A stretch of DNA of 64,000 nucleotides, taken from assembly GCA_903861005.1 (NCBI GenBank), contig CAIOSP010000086.1:1-64000 (forward strand), given 5' to 3'. This stretch comes from an uncultured Pseudomonadota bacterium. GTDB lineage: Bacteria; Myxococcota_A; UBA796; GCA-2862545. Both the position numbers and the translations under genes were made by a program. Shown piece after piece: positions 17,045 to 25,804 of the stretch (position 1 is the first letter of the stretch; each line of letters begins with the position of its first letter). The notes beneath the pieces are model-generated. The model was not told the origin of the DNA, made no database searches, and was given only the letters and a program-made list of their open reading frames with translations.

Positions 17045-17982
17045 ACGCGATGCGCCCCTATCCGCGCGGCTGGTTCGTGATCGCCTGGGCCGGAGAGCTG
17101 GCCCCGGGCTCCCTCAAGCCGATGCGCTACTTCGGACGTGACCTAGTCTTGTGGCGCAAGGAGGACGGCACGCCCGTGGTGCAGGACGCCTTCTGTCCCC
17201 ACCTCGGCGCCCACTTCGCGCACGGCGGCCACGTGAAGGGCGACCGCCTGGTCTGCCCGTTTCACGCGTGGGAGTTCGACGACTCCGGCGCGTGCGCGCA
17301 CATCCCCTACGCCACCAAGATCCCGCCGCGCGCGCGCATCGCGTGCTGGCCGGTGGTGGAGCGCAACGGCGTGATCTTCATGTGGCACGACCCGGACGGC
17401 GGCGCGCCGGACTGGGAGATCCCCGTGATCGCCGAGCACGGCACGTCCGACTGGACGCCTTGGTACGAGAACAAGGTCACCGTGAACACGCACCCGCGCG
17501 AGATCGTGGAGAACGTCGCGGACAGCGCGCACTTCCCCGCCGTGCACCGCACCTTCGTTGACCAGTTCGAGAACATCTACGAGGGCCACAAGGCCACGCA
17601 GCACACGATCGGCAAGGCCACGCCCAAGCTCGGCGGTGTGGACCACTTCGACATCACCGCGACCTACCACGGGCCCGCGTTCCAGATCTCCGACATGCGC
17701 GGCGTGCTGCACGCCATGCTGCTGCTCGCGCACACGCCGATCGACGAGAACTCGCTCGACCTGCGCTTCGCCGTCATGCTGCAGCGCACCGGTCCGCGCA
17801 CGGATGAGTTCGCCAAGTTCTACGTCGACAACCTGACCCTTGGCTTCCACGAGGACATCGCGATCTGGGAGCACAAGGTCTACCGTCCAAGGCCACAGCT
17901 GGTCGCGGAGGACGGCCCGATCGGCCGCCTGCGCGCTTGGTACAGCCAATTCTACCGGAGCGCCGATGTCGTGGGATCTTGA
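17041..17982 (+). CDS. kshA: Rieske oxygenase, 3-ketosteroid 9-alpha-hydroxylase-like
   Basis: 313 residues. The Rieske [2Fe-2S] ligands are C52-x-H54 (FCPHLGAHFAHGG) and C72-x2-H75 (VCPFHAWEFD). The mononuclear iron site follows as NVADSAHFPAVHR (H164 and H169) with a later Asp in FHEDIAIWEHK. The layout and the overlap with kstD neighbours fit KshA, which hydroxylates C9 of AD/ADD and thereby opens ring B. Known KshA proteins are about 380 residues, so this one is shorter. It needs an electron donor (KshB), which is not encoded nearby. A DAF36-like 7-desaturase is a less likely alternative. Confidence 0.82.
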   Translation: MNAMRPYPRGWFVIAWAGELAPGSLKPMRYFGRDLVLWRKEDGTPVVQDAFCPHLGAHFAHGGHVKGDRLVCPFHAWEFDDSGACAHIPYATKIPPRARIACWPVVERNGVIFMWHDPDGGAPDWEIPVIAEHGTSDWTPWYENKVTVNTHPREIVENVADSAHFPAVHRTFVDQFENIYEGHKATQHTIGKATPKLGGVDHFDITATYHGPAFQISDMRGVLHAMLLLAHTPIDENSLDLRFAVMLQRTGPRTDEFAKFYVDNLTLGFHEDIAIWEHKVYRPRPQLVAEDGPIGRLRAWYSQFYRSADVVGS

Positions 17983-19600
17983 AGTTGATGTGGTCGCGGT
18001 AGGGTCTGGCCTGGGCGGCGTGTGCGCGGCGATCGCGGCGCACGACGCAGGCGGCAAGGTCCTGCTGCTGGAGAAGGCCCCCAAGCTCGGCGGCGTCTGC
18101 GCCTACTCGGGCGGCGAGGTCTTCGTTGGCTGCAACCACCTGATGGCTGAGTCCGGCACGCCGGATGATCCGGTGGCGGCGCGCGCCTACCAAGACTTCC
18201 TCGCGGGCGGGTACGCCAGCAAGCCCCACGCCGACATCCTGTTCGAGCAGGGCCCGATGATCGCCAAGTGGTTCGCGGACCACGCCGGCGTGCAGTGGAA
18301 GATCATCGAGGACTTCCCGGACTACCACTACCCCAAGGCCCCCGGGACCGTGGCCACGGGCCGCTACCTGGAGCCGCAGCTCTTCGACGGTAGCACGCTC
18401 GGGCCCTGGCAGAAGAAGTGCTACAGCTCGCCGCACATGCCGCCCGGCATCATGCACGACGAGCTGTTCGCGTGGGGCGGCCTGTCGGCGATGCCGCGCT
18501 GGGACTTCCGCACGATGGGCGGGCGCGTCGCCAAGGACATCCGCGGCATGGGCCCCGGCATGATGGGCTGGTTCCTCAAGGCCGCGCTCGTCGATCGTCA
18601 GATCGAGGCGCGCGTGTCCACGCCGGTCACCGAGCTGATCCGCGACGGCGCGCGTATCGTCGGCGTGGTCGCGCAGTCTGAGGGCAAGTCCATTCGCATC
18701 CGCGCGCGCAAGGGCGTGGTGATCGCCACCGGCGGCTACGACTGGAACCAGGAGGTCGCGCGCTCGTTCGAGGGCCTGCCCACCTGGAATTCCATGGTGC
18801 AGCCCAGCGTCAGCGGCGACAACCTCATGCTCGGCGCCGACGCCGGTGCCGCGCTCGCGGGCGTGCCACCGTACAACCTCGGCATGTTCTTCGGCTTCAA
18901 GGTGGACGGTGAAAAGCACGACGGCGCGCAGCTCTGGCGCGCGTCCTGGGAGGGCGGCTACCCGCACGCCATTTGGGTCGATCGCTCCGGCAACCGCTTC
19001 GCCGACGAGTCCTTCTACCGCGACTACCTTCCCAAGGTCCGCGCGTGGGATGGCGTGAAGCAGGAGCACCCGCACTACCCGCCCTTCCTGATCTTCGATC
19101 AGCAGTACCGCGACAAGTACGCGTTCCTCGCGTGGATGCCCGGTCAGCCGATCCCGGAGACGCTGGTGCAACGCGGCGAGACCGCCCGCGAGCTGGCCGA
19201 GAAGCTGGGCATCGACGCCGACGTGTTCGAGGCGACGCTGACACGCTTCAACGTGAACGCCGCCGAGGGCGTGGACCCGGACTTCGACCGCGGCACCTAC
19301 CCGTGGGCCGCCAAGATGACCGGCGATCGCGCCATGAAGAACCCGAACCTCGGCACGGTCGAGAAGGCGCCGTTCTACGGGATCGCACTGTCGCCGGTGG
19401 GCGTGGGCGTGAACGCGGTGGGCCTGCGTTGGGACACGAACGCCCAGGTGGTGTCGGCGCGCGGCCAGCCCATCGCAGGGCTCTATGCTGCCGGAAACGC
19501 GGCCGCGCTCCTCGACATTGGGGCGGGCTACCAAAGCGGCCTGTCCAACCTGCGCGGCATGACCTGGGGCTTCATCGCGGGACGACACGCGATGGCGTAG
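17966..19600 (+). CDS. FAD-dependent dehydrogenase of the KstD/fumarate-reductase flavoprotein family
   Basis: 544 residues from ATG 17966, overlapping the kshA end by 17 bases. The FAD loop is VAVGSGLGGVCAA, followed by GGVCAYSGGEVFVG. The C-terminus has LYAAGNAAALLD and GYQSGLSNLRGMTWGFIAGRH instead of the GTKGGL/YPGAGGT stretches of KstD, so it belongs to a separate branch. Related proteins introduce double bonds in steroids (for example delta4-(5-alpha)-dehydrogenases) or reduce them. Its place as fourth gene of the kstD operon points to another steroid nucleus dehydrogenation step; the exact bond is unknown. Confidence 0.82.
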   Translation: MSWDLEVDVVAVGSGLGGVCAAIAAHDAGGKVLLLEKAPKLGGVCAYSGGEVFVGCNHLMAESGTPDDPVAARAYQDFLAGGYASKPHADILFEQGPMIAKWFADHAGVQWKIIEDFPDYHYPKAPGTVATGRYLEPQLFDGSTLGPWQKKCYSSPHMPPGIMHDELFAWGGLSAMPRWDFRTMGGRVAKDIRGMGPGMMGWFLKAALVDRQIEARVSTPVTELIRDGARIVGVVAQSEGKSIRIRARKGVVIATGGYDWNQEVARSFEGLPTWNSMVQPSVSGDNLMLGADAGAALAGVPPYNLGMFFGFKVDGEKHDGAQLWRASWEGGYPHAIWVDRSGNRFADESFYRDYLPKVRAWDGVKQEHPHYPPFLIFDQQYRDKYAFLAWMPGQPIPETLVQRGETARELAEKLGIDADVFEATLTRFNVNAAEGVDPDFDRGTYPWAAKMTGDRAMKNPNLGTVEKAPFYGIALSPVGVGVNAVGLRWDTNAQVVSARGQPIAGLYAAGNAAALLDIGAGYQSGLSNLRGMTWGFIAGRHAMA

Positions 19601-19713
19601 GCGCACGCGGCGCGTGTCGTTCGCGCGCCTGCGTCCTCACGCGGCGATGTTCACGGTTCCGTCACGGGCTAGACTCCCCGCCGCGCCCCCGGGCGCAGTC
19701 CCGCGGAGCGCCC

Positions 19714-21918
19714 ATGTCTCGCCCTAGTCTCGTCCTCCCGCTGACCGTTGCGTCCGCGCTCCTGTGCTGCGGCCACGCCGCCCGCGCGCAAGAGCTGGTG
19801 GTCGAGCCCTTCCTGCAGTCCATGTCGACGGACAGCACGTGGGTGGTGTGGGAGATCTCCGAGGCGGCGACCAGCCGCGTGCGCTGGGGGACGTCCGCCG
19901 ACGCGCTGGACCAGAGCGCGGACGCCAGCGCCCACGCGTCGCAAGACGCGCACCAGATCGTCGAGGCGCAGATCACCGGCCTCACGCCCGCCACGCGGTA
20001 CTACTACCGGGTGGAGTCCGGCAGCACGACAGGCGCCGTGCACGACTTCGTCACCCCGCCCGCGCCCGGCAGCGACGCCGTGATCCGCGTGGTCGCGATG
20101 AGCGACATGCAGCAGAACCAGAACTGGCCGACCAAGTTCCACGAGATCGTGCACGACGGGGTGATCGACTGGGCGAGCGCGCGGTGGGGCGACGACCTCG
20201 CCGCCGAGCTGTCGATGATCTTGCTCCCGGGCGACCTGGTCGAGGTCGGCCCCGACTACGGCTCGTGGGCTGAGACCTTCTTCGGACCGCTGCAGCCGCT
20301 GTCCGCCAGCGTCCCGCTGTGGCCCGTGTACGGCAACCACGAGCAGGGCACGCACTGGTTCAAGGACTACTTCCACCTGCCTGAGAACGGCAGCGTCGAA
20401 GGCAGCGAGCATTGGTGGGAGACCCGCTACGCCAACCTGCTGGTGGTGGGCCTGGACTCCAACGAGATCGGCGCGTGGGGCGACCAGATGGACTGGCTCG
20501 ACACCCTCCTCACCGACGCGTGCGACGACCCGACGATCGACTTCGTCTTCGCGCAGCTCCACCACCCCTACCAGTCTGAGCTGTGGACGTCGGGCAACAA
20601 CCCGCTGGTCGGCATGATGATCGAGCGCCTCGGCGAGTTCTCCACGAAGTGCGGCAAGCCGACCGTGCACTTCTTCGGCCACACGCACGCCTACAGCCGC
20701 GGCCAGTCGCTCGACGCGCGGCACCTGATGGTCAACGTCGCCAGCGCCGGCGGCGGACTCGATCGCTGGGGCGAGCAGTCGCAGAAAGACTACGCGCCGT
20801 TCTCGGTCAGCGACGACGACTGGGGATTCGTGATCGTCGAGGTGACCGCCGGCGCCGACCCCACGCTGACGCTGCGCCGCATCAGCCGCGGCGACGCCGA
20901 CGTCACCGAGGACAACCGCGAGGTCGACCTCTTCACGCTGCACACGATCGATGACCCGCCCGCCACACCGCACCTCACCTCGCCCGGCGACGGCGTGGAC
21001 GGCGCGTGCGTGACGCTGCGCGCCTCGGACTACACGGACCCCGAGGGCGACGCGCAGCAGGCGACGCAGTGGCAGGTCGCGCCCACCTGCGACCTGCTCG
21101 TCGCCCCCACCTACGACCTGTGGCGGCAGGACCGGAACCTGTACTTCGGGTTGGACACGCAGGCGCAGGACGACCTGGGCGACGAGTCGCTGCGCGGGCT
21201 GACGCCGGGCTCGTGGTGCGCGCGCGTGCGCTACCGCGACTCGGGCCTGGTGTGGAGCGAGTGGTCCGCGAACCACACCTTCACCGTCGCCGCCACGTCG
21301 ATCACCGACAACCTGCTCCCCGACCCCAGCGCCGAGGACGAGCTGGACGGCTGGACTCGTGACGGCCACGTCGAGATCACCGGCGACACCCGCTGCGGCG
21401 CCGCGGTGCCGACCGCAGGCGCCCGCGCGTTCGGGCTCGGCGGGCCCTGCGTCACCTCCGGATCGGGCAGCGTCCACGTGGACGTGAGCGTGGGCGATAA
21501 GGCCGAGCGCATCGCCGCCGGCACCCGCGCACGCTGGGGCGCCGCCGCCCAGGGCGCCGACGCCAGCCTGACGCTCACCTTCCGCGGCACGAACAACGCC
21601 GAGCTGGGCGTCGAGACGCTGGTGATCCGCGGCGGCGAGGTCTGGTCGCGCAGCAGCGGAGACGTCGCGGTCCCCGTTGGCACGCAGGCGATCGCGGTCA
21701 AGATCGGCTCAGACGGCTTCACCCAGCTCGACGACCTCGAGCTGAGCCTGGGCTCTTCGGCCCCGCTCGACTGCGCCGAGGTCCCCATCCCCGTCGACCC
21801 GACGCCCGCGCCCGACGCGCTCGTTTGCGGGTGCGCAGACGCCCCTGGAGGCGCCTGGGGCGCGCTCTCGCTGCTGGCCCTGGCGGCCACCCGCCGCCGC
21901 GACCGCGACCGCTCGTGA
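19714..21918 (+). CDS. secreted purple-acid-phosphatase-like metallophosphoesterase with MYXO-CTERM-like tail
   Basis: 734 residues from ATG 19714, beginning with a Sec signal (VLPLTVASALLCCGHAARAQ). A fibronectin-like PAP N-domain spans about residues 28-125 (AQITGLTPATRYYYRVESG). The metallophosphoesterase core has LPGDLVEVG (about 171), GNHEQG (about 208), QLHHPYQS and FGHTHAYSRG (about 322). A beta-rich C-terminal part follows, ending in CGC, a hydrophobic helix and RRRDRDR, the pattern of MYXO-CTERM sorting tails. It should hydrolyse phosphate esters outside the cell or on the outer surface. No regulatory link to the steroid genes is seen. Confidence 0.88.
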   Translation: MSRPSLVLPLTVASALLCCGHAARAQELVVEPFLQSMSTDSTWVVWEISEAATSRVRWGTSADALDQSADASAHASQDAHQIVEAQITGLTPATRYYYRVESGSTTGAVHDFVTPPAPGSDAVIRVVAMSDMQQNQNWPTKFHEIVHDGVIDWASARWGDDLAAELSMILLPGDLVEVGPDYGSWAETFFGPLQPLSASVPLWPVYGNHEQGTHWFKDYFHLPENGSVEGSEHWWETRYANLLVVGLDSNEIGAWGDQMDWLDTLLTDACDDPTIDFVFAQLHHPYQSELWTSGNNPLVGMMIERLGEFSTKCGKPTVHFFGHTHAYSRGQSLDARHLMVNVASAGGGLDRWGEQSQKDYAPFSVSDDDWGFVIVEVTAGADPTLTLRRISRGDADVTEDNREVDLFTLHTIDDPPATPHLTSPGDGVDGACVTLRASDYTDPEGDAQQATQWQVAPTCDLLVAPTYDLWRQDRNLYFGLDTQAQDDLGDESLRGLTPGSWCARVRYRDSGLVWSEWSANHTFTVAATSITDNLLPDPSAEDELDGWTRDGHVEITGDTRCGAAVPTAGARAFGLGGPCVTSGSGSVHVDVSVGDKAERIAAGTRARWGAAAQGADASLTLTFRGTNNAELGVETLVIRGGEVWSRSSGDVAVPVGTQAIAVKIGSDGFTQLDDLELSLGSSAPLDCAEVPIPVDPTPAPDALVCGCADAPGGAWGALSLLALAATRRRDRDRS

Positions 21919-22002
21919 CGGCTCTGTCGCCCCACTGCTGCGGTCCGCAGGCGTGGCGAGGCTGAAAACAGGCTAGGCAGCGGGTGCCCTCACGGAGCCC
22001 TG

Positions 22003-23877
22003 ATGCACGCCAACCTGATGCGCGAGCGACGATTCTGGCCCCTCTTCTGGACCCAGTTCTTCGGCGCGTTCAACGACAACCTGTTCAAGAACGCGCTGGT
22101 GATCCTGGTCACCTTCCGCGCGGTGCACGTGGGGAGCCTGGAGCCGGAGCAGATGGTGGCCGCGTCTGGCGCCATCTTCATCCTGCCCTTCTTCCTGTTC
22201 TCATCGCTCGCCGGTCAGATCGCCGACAAGGTGGACAAGGCGACGGTCGTGAAGTGGACCAAGATCGCCGAGCTGTTCATCATGGCGATCGGCGCCGCCG
22301 GCTTCATCACCGGCCACGTGACGCTGCTGATGTTCGTGCTGTTCGCGATGGGCGTTCACTCCACGATCTTTGGGCCGTGCAAGTACTCCATCCTGCCGCA
22401 GCACCTGGCGGCCAACGAGCTGGTCCGCGGCAACGCGCTCGTCGAGATGGGCACCTATCTGGCCATCCTGCTCGGCACGCTGATCGGCGGCATCGTCATC
22501 GCGCGGCAGGGCGGCGAGTGGTGGATCTCCGGCGCCTGCCTCGTGGTCGCGGTGCTCGGCATCGCCACCAGCCGCTTCGTGCCCTCGGCCCCGTCTCGCA
22601 ACCCTGACCTCAAGATCCAGTGGGACCCGTTCGTCCCCACCTGGCGCCTCATCCAGCTCGCGTTCCGCAACGTGGTGATCGGCCGCAGCGTGCTCGCGAT
22701 CTCGTGGTTCTGGACCTTCGGCTCCATCTTCCTGTCTACCTTCCCGGCCTACACCAAGGACGTGCTCGGCGGGAACGAGCAGATCGCCACGCTCTTCCTC
22801 GCGCTGTTCAGCGTGGGCATCGGCGTGGGCTCCATGCTGTGCGAGCGCCTCTCGCGTGAGCGCGTGGAGCTTGGCCTCGTCCCCATCGGCTCGTTCGGCA
22901 TGAGCCTGTTCGCGCTTGACCTGTGGTCGATCGGCAAGCCGTGGCCCACCCCGTCGCAGCTGATGAACGTGTCGCAGTTCATGTCCACCGGCGCCGGCGT
23001 GCACATCGCGATCGATCTCGTGCTGCTCGCCATCTCCGGCGGCCTGCTGATCGTGCCGCTGTACGCGTTCGTCCAGTGGCGCGCCGACCCATCCGAGACC
23101 TCGCGCGTGATCGCCGCCAACAACGTGATCAACGCCATCGCCATGGTGGCGGGTCAGGTCGGCCTGATCGCGTTCTACAAGGCCGGCTTCCACGTCGTCG
23201 ACGTGATGCTCGCCCTGTGCCTGATCAACACCGCGGTCGCCGTCTACATTTACACCGTCGTGCCCGAGTTCATGCTGCGCTTCATGGTGTGGGCGCTGTC
23301 GGTGGTGATCTACCGCCTACGTGTCGTCGGCCACGAGAAGATCCCGGTGGACGGCGCGGTCGTGCTGGTCAGCAACCACGTCAGCTTCATCGACTGGTTC
23401 GTCGTCTCGGCGTCGGTGAAGCGCCCCGCGCGCTTCGTGATGCACAAGGACTTCGTCGGCCTGCCCGTGATGAGCTGGGTCTTCAAGCAGGCCAAGGTCA
23501 TCCCGATCGCGTCCGCCAAGGAGGACCCGGTGATGCTGGAGGCCGCCTTCGAGCGCATCCACGAGGAGCTCAAGGACGAGCAGGTCCTGTGCATCTTCCC
23601 CGAGGGCAAGATCACGTCGACCGGCGACATGAACCCGTTCCGTCCCGGCATCGAGCGCATCGTCGCGCGCGACGCAGTGCCCGTGATCCCCATCACCATC
23701 AACGGGCTGTGGGGCAGCTACTTCAGCCGCAAGGACGGCAAGGCCATGACCAAGCCCTTCCGACGCTTCTTCAGCCGCGTCACCGTCACCATCGGCGACC
23801 CCGTGCCCGCCGATCAGGTCACGGCCGAAGGCCTGGAGGCGCTGGTGAAGGCGCAGTGGGAGAAGGGACCGGCCTAG
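22003..23877 (+). CDS. LplT-like MFS transporter fused to PlsC-type acyltransferase
   Basis: 624 residues. Residues about 1-420 form a 12-helix MFS transporter of the LplT type (FWTQFFGAFNDNLFKNALV near the start). Residues about 430-620 are a PlsC acyltransferase with NHVSFID (NHx4D, about 458) and FPEGKI (about 531). In other bacteria LplT flips lysophospholipid into the inner leaflet and Aas reacylates it. The AMP-ligase (ACP-activating) domain of full Aas is absent here, so the acyl donor should be acyl-ACP or acyl-CoA. It is followed 13 bases later by an amidase gene. Confidence 0.9.
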   Translation: MHANLMRERRFWPLFWTQFFGAFNDNLFKNALVILVTFRAVHVGSLEPEQMVAASGAIFILPFFLFSSLAGQIADKVDKATVVKWTKIAELFIMAIGAAGFITGHVTLLMFVLFAMGVHSTIFGPCKYSILPQHLAANELVRGNALVEMGTYLAILLGTLIGGIVIARQGGEWWISGACLVVAVLGIATSRFVPSAPSRNPDLKIQWDPFVPTWRLIQLAFRNVVIGRSVLAISWFWTFGSIFLSTFPAYTKDVLGGNEQIATLFLALFSVGIGVGSMLCERLSRERVELGLVPIGSFGMSLFALDLWSIGKPWPTPSQLMNVSQFMSTGAGVHIAIDLVLLAISGGLLIVPLYAFVQWRADPSETSRVIAANNVINAIAMVAGQVGLIAFYKAGFHVVDVMLALCLINTAVAVYIYTVVPEFMLRFMVWALSVVIYRLRVVGHEKIPVDGAVVLVSNHVSFIDWFVVSASVKRPARFVMHKDFVGLPVMSWVFKQAKVIPIASAKEDPVMLEAAFERIHEELKDEQVLCIFPEGKITSTGDMNPFRPGIERIVARDAVPVIPITINGLWGSYFSRKDGKAMTKPFRRFFSRVTVTIGDPVPADQVTAEGLEALVKAQWEKGPA

Positions 23878-23890
23878 CCGCGCCCGCACC

Positions 23891-25255
23891 ATGAACGACC
23901 TGCTCAACCGCTCCGCCCTCGAACAAGCCGCCGCCATTCGCCGTGGGGAGGTGTCGGTTGAGCAGCTCACCGCCGCCTCGCTGCAGCGCATCCAGGCCGG
24001 AAACGACGCCATCCATGCGTTCGTGGAGGTGGCGCCCGCGCGTGCCCTCGCCCGCGCCCGCGCGCTCGACAAAGAGCTCCGTCGCGACCCGAGCGCGCGC
24101 CGCAGCCCGCTGTGGGGCCTGCCGACCGGCCTGAAGGACCTGCACATGACGCGGGGGTTCTTCATGCGCGGCGGGTCGCGCGCCTACCGCTACCTGTGGT
24201 CGCCGCTCGACGACGTCACCAGCGCGACCGTGCGTCGTGCGGGCATGGTGGTGCTCGGCAAGCTCGCCACGTCGGAGCTGGGCATCCTGCCGACGATCGA
24301 GGTCGACATCCACCCGCCGACCCGCAACCCTTGGGACAACGCACGCACCGCGGGCGGCTCGTCTGGCGGCTCGGCGGCGGCGACCGCGGCCGGGTTCATC
24401 GCGCTCGCTCCAGGCAGCGACGGCGGCGGTTCGATCCGCATCCCCGCGTCGCTCTGCGGCCTGGTCGGACACAAGCCGACGCGCGACTTGGTCCCCAACC
24501 CGCACAAGACCTTCGAGACCGTCGGCCTCTCCGTGATCGGACCGCTCGCGCGCTCCGTCGACGACGCCGCCGCGTTGCTCGACCTGCTGGCCGGGCGCGA
24601 GCACGCCGCGGACTCCTTCCTCGCCGCCGCCCAGCGCCCGCCCGCCCCGCTGCGCGTGCACGTCACCACCGAGAACCCCGTGGTCGCGACCGAGGCGCCC
24701 ATCGTCGCCGCCGTCACGCGGGTCGCGTCGGTGCTTCAGTCGCTCGGCCACCACGTGCAGGACGGCGCGCAGCCGACCGGCACCGTGGACGACTTCCTGC
24801 CCATGTACCGGTTCCTGGCCGCCGCCTCGCCCGTGCTCTTCGAGAGCAAGCTGCAGGGCGTCTCGCGGTGGCTTCGCACCGCGGGCAAGTCCGTGACCCA
24901 CGCCCAGGCCATGCAGGCGCGCGATCTGTTCACGCAGCGCGCGCTCAGCTGGATGGAGGGCGCGGACGTGCTCCTCACCCCCACCGTGGCGGTCACGCCG
25001 CCCAAGGTGCACGCGACGCGCGAGATGGAGCCGGGGCCCGCGTTCTACGAGCAGGCGGGGCTCGGCGCGTACACCGCGTCGTTCAACGCGAGCGGCATGC
25101 CCGCGATCAGCGTCCCGGTGTGGGTCGACGGCCACGCGTGGCCCATCGGCGTTCAGCTCGTCGGACGCCAAGGCGACGACGCCATGTTGCTCGCGCTCGC
25201 ACGCGCCGTCATGGACGCGATGGGCGCGCTCGTGGTGCCTACCGCCGCGCGCTGA
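23891..25255 (+). CDS. amidase-signature hydrolase
   Basis: 454 residues. The amidase signature is intact: catalytic Lys in LPTGLKDLHM, then GGSSGGSAAATAAGFIALA with the cis-Ser, and GSDGGGSIRIPASLCG with the nucleophilic Ser. The length is normal for the family (about 450-500). These enzymes hydrolyse amide bonds of small molecules, peptides or lipids; the substrate is not predictable. It follows the transporter-acyltransferase gene closely and may be co-transcribed with it. GatA is unlikely because gatB/gatC are absent and the sequence lacks the usual GatA neighbourhood. Confidence 0.88.
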   Translation: MNDLLNRSALEQAAAIRRGEVSVEQLTAASLQRIQAGNDAIHAFVEVAPARALARARALDKELRRDPSARRSPLWGLPTGLKDLHMTRGFFMRGGSRAYRYLWSPLDDVTSATVRRAGMVVLGKLATSELGILPTIEVDIHPPTRNPWDNARTAGGSSGGSAAATAAGFIALAPGSDGGGSIRIPASLCGLVGHKPTRDLVPNPHKTFETVGLSVIGPLARSVDDAAALLDLLAGREHAADSFLAAAQRPPAPLRVHVTTENPVVATEAPIVAAVTRVASVLQSLGHHVQDGAQPTGTVDDFLPMYRFLAAASPVLFESKLQGVSRWLRTAGKSVTHAQAMQARDLFTQRALSWMEGADVLLTPTVAVTPPKVHATREMEPGPAFYEQAGLGAYTASFNASGMPAISVPVWVDGHAWPIGVQLVGRQGDDAMLLALARAVMDAMGALVVPTAAR

Positions 25256-25271
25256 TCCCTGGGTCGACCGT

Positions 25272-25299
25272 GCCTGCGCGCCGCTTCAGCGCGGCAGGC
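25272..25299. terminator. hairpin between convergent amidase and SRPBCC genes
   Basis: GCCTGCGCGC pairs with GCGCGGCAGGC (one bulge) around a short loop. It overlaps the stop codon of the minus-strand SRPBCC gene and could end both transcripts. Confidence 0.45.
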
Positions 25300-25804
25300 G
25301 CGCGCAGTACCGGCGCAGGCGCCACATGTACATCTTGAAGTTCAGCGCCATCACCGGCCGGATGTACGGGTGGACCTTGCCGAACCCGCCGATCGGGTCG
25401 TAGCTCACGGTCCAGGTCAGGCGGCAGCGGTCGGCGCCCAGCGCCTCGACGTCGTAGCGCTCGCCGAAGCGGGTCCAGATCTCCTCGCTGGTGCCCAGGA
25501 ACGTGAACACCAACAGCCGGCCACGCTCCCAGTCGGAGAACTGCTCGAACACCTGCGCGCCGCCCCAGAAGGTGACCGTGCGGGTGGTGCCGACGCCGTA
25601 GGGCTTGGGGCTCGTCCAGTCGACCCGACCGATGCCTGGCGCCCACTTGGGCCAGGAGTGCTCGTCCTCGAACACGTCGAAGAGCGCCTCCGCCGAACAG
25701 GGCAGCTCGACCACGTTCACGTAGCGGTGCGGCATCCGCTCGTGATCTGCGAGCGTGAGGGGCACACACGCGACCTTGGGCGGGACAACGTCAGTCGGGC
25801 TCAT
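25286..25804 (-). CDS. SRPBCC (polyketide cyclase/dehydrase-like) protein
   Basis: 172 residues. NVVELPCSAEALFDVFEDEHSWPKWAPGI is the typical SRPBCC start (only part quoted by role: helix after strand 1), and VFTFLGTSEEIWTRF and CRLTWTVSYDP are later strands of the helix-grip fold. The cavity usually holds a hydrophobic ligand. It overlaps the SGNH gene by 4 bases and is the last gene of the run descending from kstR. It is one of three SRPBCC genes beside steroid genes in this window. Function is unknown. Confidence 0.75.
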   Translation of the reverse strand: MSPTDVVPPKVACVPLTLADHERMPHRYVNVVELPCSAEALFDVFEDEHSWPKWAPGIGRVDWTSPKPYGVGTTRTVTFWGGAQVFEQFSDWERGRLLVFTFLGTSEEIWTRFGERYDVEALGADRCRLTWTVSYDPIGGFGKVHPYIRPVMALNFKMYMWRLRRYCARLPR

